This document shows, piece by piece, positions 11,280 to 14,500 of a stretch of DNA of 14,500 nt. This DNA is from a bacterium. Its GTDB lineage: Bacteria > Patescibacteriota > CPR2 > UBA1875 > JAJYID01. Within the stretch, counting starts at the first letter, position 1. Each line of letters starts with the position of its first letter. The stretch is taken from assembly GCA_021791015.1 (NCBI GenBank), contig JAJYFH010000009.1, positions 1-14,500 on the forward strand, written 5' to 3'. Position numbers and translations under genes: made by a program. The notes beneath the pieces were generated by a model that worked only from the letters and a program-made list of their open reading frames with translations, was not told the origin of the DNA and ran no database searches.

Positions 11280-12395
11280 ATGCTCACAAGCGCTTACGCA
11301 ACTGAATTTGTTTCAAGAACCTCGGGTATTACCAAAACCCCCCTTGCTATTTTGGGTGCGGACGGGAGCATCCTTGCCAAAAGCAAAAACTTCAAGTTTA
11401 CCTCTAGCTCAATAGACATCAAACACTCAAAGAAAGCCGTGCCCCTTGCTTTGGAAGGCGAGAAGGTCGGCTATCTTTATCTGGACGCGTCCCCGCAGGT
11501 AGTCAGTGAGGAATCAGGTGTGCTTAAGTCAATGCTTGAGCTGCTCATTCATCAAAAGACTGTGCTTGAAAATGTCACCGCGGAAGACAGGAAGATAAAC
11601 AAATTCATTTACGACCTTCTGCACCTGGAAGAGTACGACGAAAATCAAGCAATCGCAGAGGCAAAGGTTTACGGCTTTGATATCAAAGAACCAAGAAGCG
11701 TTCTTTTGGTGGATCTAAGCGGAGATATCAAGAAAACTTTATTTAGCGAAAGCCTCTCCTGCAACGAAAAAGATTCTTTCTGGGCGAGGGTCAAAAGGTC
11801 AATCGCCTTCTCGACTGCATCTTTTTATACCCGGAACAAGAAGAACATTGTCGCATACATTGGCGGCAGCAGATTTGTCATATTAAAAGACCTTGGGAAT
11901 GACGAGGATATAAAGAATAATTTCAAACACATATTGCAGACTTTGAATTCATTTCAGTTTCTTTTGAAGGATGAGTTTCGCTCAGAAGTTACAATCGGGG
12001 TGGGCAAGTATTACCCGGGCATCAAAGGGCTAAAGGACTCATTTCAGGAAGCATTAATCGCTATGAACTTCGGAGAGCAGGTCTGGGGAAAAGATAAGGT
12101 ATATAGTTTTGATAGTTTTGGCGTGGTAGCGCCCTTGATCAATAGCGGCAAAGGCCTCGATTTTCCGAAAAATATTTTCGAAAACTTTTCAAATGAAGAA
12201 CTCAAAAAAACATTGGATATATTTTTTAACAACGACATGAGCTTAACCAAGACAGCGCAGAAGCTGAAGATTCACAGAAACACCCTTGTATATCGGCTGG
12301 ATAAAATAGCGGAATCACTGCATCTGGATCCGCGCATATTCGACGACGCAGTACAGATAAGGCTTTCCATGCTTTTTGGCGAGATATTGAGCTAG
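11280..12395 (+). CDS. CdaR/PucR-type transcriptional regulator (copy 1)
   Basis: A cytoplasmic DNA-binding regulator of 371 residues. The N-terminus (AYATEFVSRTSGI, then PLAILGADGSILAKS) resembles the sugar-diacid recognition region of CdaR. The middle has a degenerate GGDEF-like fold, including AYIGGSRFVILKDL and TIGVGKYYPGIKGLKDSF. The C-terminal PucR helix-turn-helix (about 304-365) has MSLTKTAQKLKIHRNTLVYRL and ends FDDAVQIRLSML. The start has AGGA 8 nt upstream. It is followed 127 bp later by a paralogue in the same orientation. In known systems such proteins control nearby catabolic genes in response to small molecules. No such operon is visible here, so the ligand and targets are unknown. 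Confidence 0.85.
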   Translation: MLTSAYATEFVSRTSGITKTPLAILGADGSILAKSKNFKFTSSSIDIKHSKKAVPLALEGEKVGYLYLDASPQVVSEESGVLKSMLELLIHQKTVLENVTAEDRKINKFIYDLLHLEEYDENQAIAEAKVYGFDIKEPRSVLLVDLSGDIKKTLFSESLSCNEKDSFWARVKRSIAFSTASFYTRNKKNIVAYIGGSRFVILKDLGNDEDIKNNFKHILQTLNSFQFLLKDEFRSEVTIGVGKYYPGIKGLKDSFQEALIAMNFGEQVWGKDKVYSFDSFGVVAPLINSGKGLDFPKNIFENFSNEELKKTLDIFFNNDMSLTKTAQKLKIHRNTLVYRLDKIAESLHLDPRIFDDAVQIRLSMLFGEILS

Positions 12396-12522
12396 GTTAT
12401 TGGGTAATTAGGGATTAGGGGGATTAGGCGCTTAGATAAGCAGGAAATTAGGAAGAAGAATGCGATTCAGGGGGGCCGGCTTTTTAAAAAGAACAATTTA
12501 AACATTCCAAACGGAGAATTCA
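12396..12522 (+). other. Spacer between the two regulators with repeated ATTAGG and a palindrome
   Basis: 12402-12428 has G runs spaced by ATTA or TAATTA (ATTAGG occurs three times, and again near 12447). A 12-bp palindrome CTTTTTAAAAAG lies at 12480-12491. No clear promoter or terminator. GGAG at 12513-12516 serves as the ribosome-binding site for the next gene, so co-transcription is possible. Confidence 0.5.
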
Positions 12523-13719
12523 ATGATTCAAATCAATAAAGAACTAGGCCTGGATATACTGGAAAAGGTGGAGAAGGTTTTAAGTAAAAAAGTGTATCTA
12601 TATAACGCGGATGCCAAATATCTAAACCAAGGCGGCGTGAAGATTGATGTCATGGCTCTGCGCGCTATCCAGGAAGACAAAGAGGTAACGGAAAAGAAGG
12701 ATAGTTATTTTTATACTTGTGTCCCTTTGAAGTATGAAGAAAGAGTCATCGGAGCGGTCTGCGCCGGCGACAAAAAGAAAGAAAAAGCCCAGGAGTTTGC
12801 AAACTTGGCAAAAGGACTAGCTGAGGCGCTTCTGTATGAAGAGTTTCTAGTCCGAAACATTTACATAGCAAATGATCTTCGCAGTGATTTCATAAAGGAA
12901 ATTTTGACAGGGAGCAGGATCAAAACCACAGAGGAAGCCATTGATCAGGGTGATATCATAGGCATTAACTTGCGATTTAAATACGCGGTCATGGTCTTTA
13001 AAATCAAAGATTTGTATGAAGATTATATAAGTAAAAGGAAAAAACTGACACCCGAGTCGGCGAGAACAAAGTTTCTTGAACACCTAAAAGAAATAGAAAA
13101 TATGCTTCTGTGCGCCTTTGAGAATGAGATACAAAACTGCATCGTCTATATAGGCGGCGGCAAGTTTGTGATGCTAAAGGAGATTAAAGAAGAAAATATC
13201 AACACTATAAATTCCGTGAAAGTCTTGAAGAAAAGCGGAAACCGGATATATAAAACCCTAAATGAGAAATTTCCGGATAAAGTTTCCGTGGGAGTTGGGC
13301 AGTACTATCCGGGCCTTGCCGGCCTGAGAAAGTCGTTCGAAGATGCAAACATTGCTCTCAAACTTGGCGAGAAAGTGATACGGCCCGAAAGAGTTTATCA
13401 TATTCTAGATGTTGCGATGTTTGTAGGGCTTTTGAGCGGCATTAGCAATTCCAGAAAGAATGAGCTATCATTTCAGGTGCTACAGAAACTTTATAATGAT
13501 AAAGATCTCTTGAAAACAACCAGTATGTTTTTGGAATCCGGCATGAATCTTACCGAAGCTGCTAAAAAGCTCCACTTGCATCGAAACACATTGATTTACA
13601 GATTAAACAAAGTAAAAAATCTGATAGGGCTGGATCCAACCCGTTTTCATGACGCGCTACAGATCAAGCTTGGGCTTATGGTACATGCGGAACAGGAAGC
13701 TGCAGTGGGGGTAAATTAG
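12523..13719 (+). CDS. CdaR/PucR-type transcriptional regulator (copy 2)
   Basis: A 398-residue paralogue of the preceding gene. The N-terminal part is shorter in similarity (VYLYNADAKYLNQGG, then VPLKYEERVIGAV) and differs most. The central region is conserved: VYIGGGKFVMLKEI and VGVGQYYPGLAGLRKSFED align with copy 1. The C-terminal PucR helix-turn-helix (about 322-385) has MNLTEAAKKLHLHRNTLIYRL, then LDPTRFHDALQIKLGLM. A conserved output with a different sensory part suggests that the copies respond to different signals at related DNA sites. The start at 12523 follows GGAG. No dedicated terminator is obvious after the TAG; the first strong one is at 14363. Confidence 0.85.
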   Translation: MIQINKELGLDILEKVEKVLSKKVYLYNADAKYLNQGGVKIDVMALRAIQEDKEVTEKKDSYFYTCVPLKYEERVIGAVCAGDKKKEKAQEFANLAKGLAEALLYEEFLVRNIYIANDLRSDFIKEILTGSRIKTTEEAIDQGDIIGINLRFKYAVMVFKIKDLYEDYISKRKKLTPESARTKFLEHLKEIENMLLCAFENEIQNCIVYIGGGKFVMLKEIKEENINTINSVKVLKKSGNRIYKTLNEKFPDKVSVGVGQYYPGLAGLRKSFEDANIALKLGEKVIRPERVYHILDVAMFVGLLSGISNSRKNELSFQVLQKLYNDKDLLKTTSMFLESGMNLTEAAKKLHLHRNTLIYRLNKVKNLIGLDPTRFHDALQIKLGLMVHAEQEAAVGVN

Positions 13720-13797
13720 CCCCGATCGCCATTCTGAGCGAGTGAAAAGAGCAGAGGAATTTCATTTTCCCTCCGCTTAAAGCGTAAAATGTTCTTT

Positions 13798-13823
13798 ATA
13801 ACTTTTTGACACCAAAAAGTTAT
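13798..13823. repeat. 11-bp perfect inverted repeat
   Basis: ATAACTTTTTG, loop ACAC, CAAAAAGTTAT, 79 bp after the second regulator. No terminal U run follows (GCAAAAAAG), so its role as a terminator is doubtful on the plus strand. Confidence 0.55.
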
Positions 13824-14362
13824 GCAAAAAAGTGCCGGCAGAAGATTCTTTCCAAAGTGTCACTTTCAAGCTCTCTCAACTTTAAAAAATCGAAACTCGC
13901 TATGCTCAAACATCGATCTTTTTAAAGGTTCGTTCGCTTTCAGTTCGCTTTGAAAAAATCATGCCGGAGGAGAAAATTCTTCGAACCGATAGCTGCGGAC
14001 AGAAATTCTTTTGCATGCATTAAGTATTAATACAGCACTGACACAGGATGGAAGATGTGCTGGCACATTTTACAAAGAAATACAAAAGTAATCAAAAATT
14101 TTTGTTGAAAATCACAATGAACGGAGTGCAGCCATTATCTATTATGGTTTCAAGCAAGCAGGGGGGATTTATAGTAACTTGAAAAAAATGGTCTTCGGCT
14201 TTCTGCCATGTACGGTTAAGTGCGGCCTCAAAAAATAACATATGTCTTTTGTTTGTCCTGGTCAGGGACCAGGCAACTGGGCAAAATTTTTTTACCAAAA
14301 GGTTGCTACCGCTCGGCATGGCGGATAGCCAAAGACTGTTTTGAAAAGAAATAAGACGACGA

Positions 14363-14393
14363 GAAAAACACCTTCAAAATCAAGGTGTTTTTC
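14363..14393 (+). terminator. Strong rho-independent terminator
   Basis: GAAAAACACCTT, loop CAAAATC, AAGGTGTTTTTC: 12 perfect pairs, then TTATTT. The upstream plus-strand gene is the second regulator, 643 bp away, so it may instead end an unidentified transcript from about 14.0 kb. Confidence 0.85.
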
Positions 14394-14472
14394 TTATTTG
14401 GGATTCTCTCCTTGCTTGCAAGGTGTACTAATTGCAAGACCCGACAAAACTACTTTAGTTTAGTTTTTCAAG

Positions 14473-14500
14473 ATGAATTTAGTTGGAAAAATAATCCTTG
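14473..14500 (+). CDS. Possible start of a gene running off the window
   Basis: ATG 14473 opens a frame reading MNLVGKIIL to the window edge. No ribosome-binding site is visible. It follows a strong terminator and an A/T-rich stretch suitable for a promoter. Only nine residues can be seen, so no family call is possible. Confidence 0.25.

Larger units (their letters stand above)
13720..14472. other. Long hairpin-rich region without a convincing gene
   Basis: Short ORFs exist on both strands (for example 14048-14182 plus and 14092-14319 minus), but none has a ribosome-binding site with family-like sequence. A repeat fragment (CATTCTGAGCGAGTG) lies at 13732-13746. Inverted repeats include 13798-13823, 13881-13926 (TTTAAAAA..ATCGA against TCGAT..TTTTTAAA) and CCTGG/CCAGG at 14257-14274. 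Three similar short phrases of the type CGG-AGA-ATTCTT recur between 13836 and 14012. A strong terminator follows at 14363. Confidence 0.55.

Noticed and set aside
14048..14182. 44-residue plus-strand ORF (MEDVLAHFTKKYK...)
   Set aside because: It reads plausibly but has only AGG touching the ATG, and stops early. Kept only as a hint of a decayed gene.
14092..14319. 75-residue minus-strand ORF in the right-hand gap
   Set aside because: It has no ribosome-binding site, no recognisable motif, and composition like random translation.

Overview
The window reads as a stretch of a bacterial chromosome with short, tightly packed genes. An uncultivated Patescibacteria/CPR-type lineage is the best guess. 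The hints are a threonyl-tRNA synthetase of only 577 residues without the N-terminal TGS domain, candidate leaderless genes, families of GTCATTC...GAATGAC palindromic repeats, and small membrane-anchored proteins. No rRNA or marker phylogeny is available here, so this assignment is inference. TGA is used as a stop. tRNA genes encode their CCA ends.

Layout. 1-2695 (minus): a malic enzyme, a small frameshifted charged protein and the tRNA methylthiotransferase MiaB, which runs off the left edge and carries two palindromic repeat elements read through in frame. 2787-4052 (plus): a glutamate dehydrogenase, divergent from the malic enzyme. The two could link malate/pyruvate and glutamate/2-oxoglutarate metabolism. 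4134-4949 (minus): a nucleotidyltransferase-domain protein sharing a strong bidirectional terminator with the dehydrogenase. 4950-5273: intergenic DNA with a palindrome, a terminator-like hairpin and a repeat. 5274-8643 (minus): thrS, an overlapping ROK sugar kinase, then a VanY-type peptidase. thrS is preceded by a promoter and a compact leader with every hallmark of a threonine-specific T-box: a short Stem I with a kink-turn and an ACC specifier, Stem III, an antiterminator with a UGGAACC bulge, and a terminator.

9014-9619 (plus): a threonine-rich membrane peptide and a membrane-anchored cupredoxin fold that lacks the copper-binding cysteine, followed by terminators. 9694-10195 (minus): a GC-rich locus driven by a perfect TTGACA-17-TATAAT promoter. 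It holds a very basic 45-residue ORF whose AUG sits in the loop of a hairpin, a second small ORF and a terminator. It matches no family I recognise. 10475-10840 (plus): an MscL-type mechanosensitive channel. 10853-11137: a tRNA promoter, a 5' tRNA-like remnant, tRNA-Val(GAC), tRNA-Leu(CAG) and a terminator. 11280-13719: two tandem paralogous CdaR/PucR-type regulators with no recognisable target operon beside them. 13720-14472: mostly non-coding, hairpin-rich DNA ending in a strong terminator. A gene may begin at 14473 and run off the right edge.

The observations most worth a second look are the compact transcriptional Thr T-box, the repeat elements inside miaB, the promoter-driven small-ORF/RNA locus at 9.7-10.2 kb, and the cysteine-less cupredoxin.
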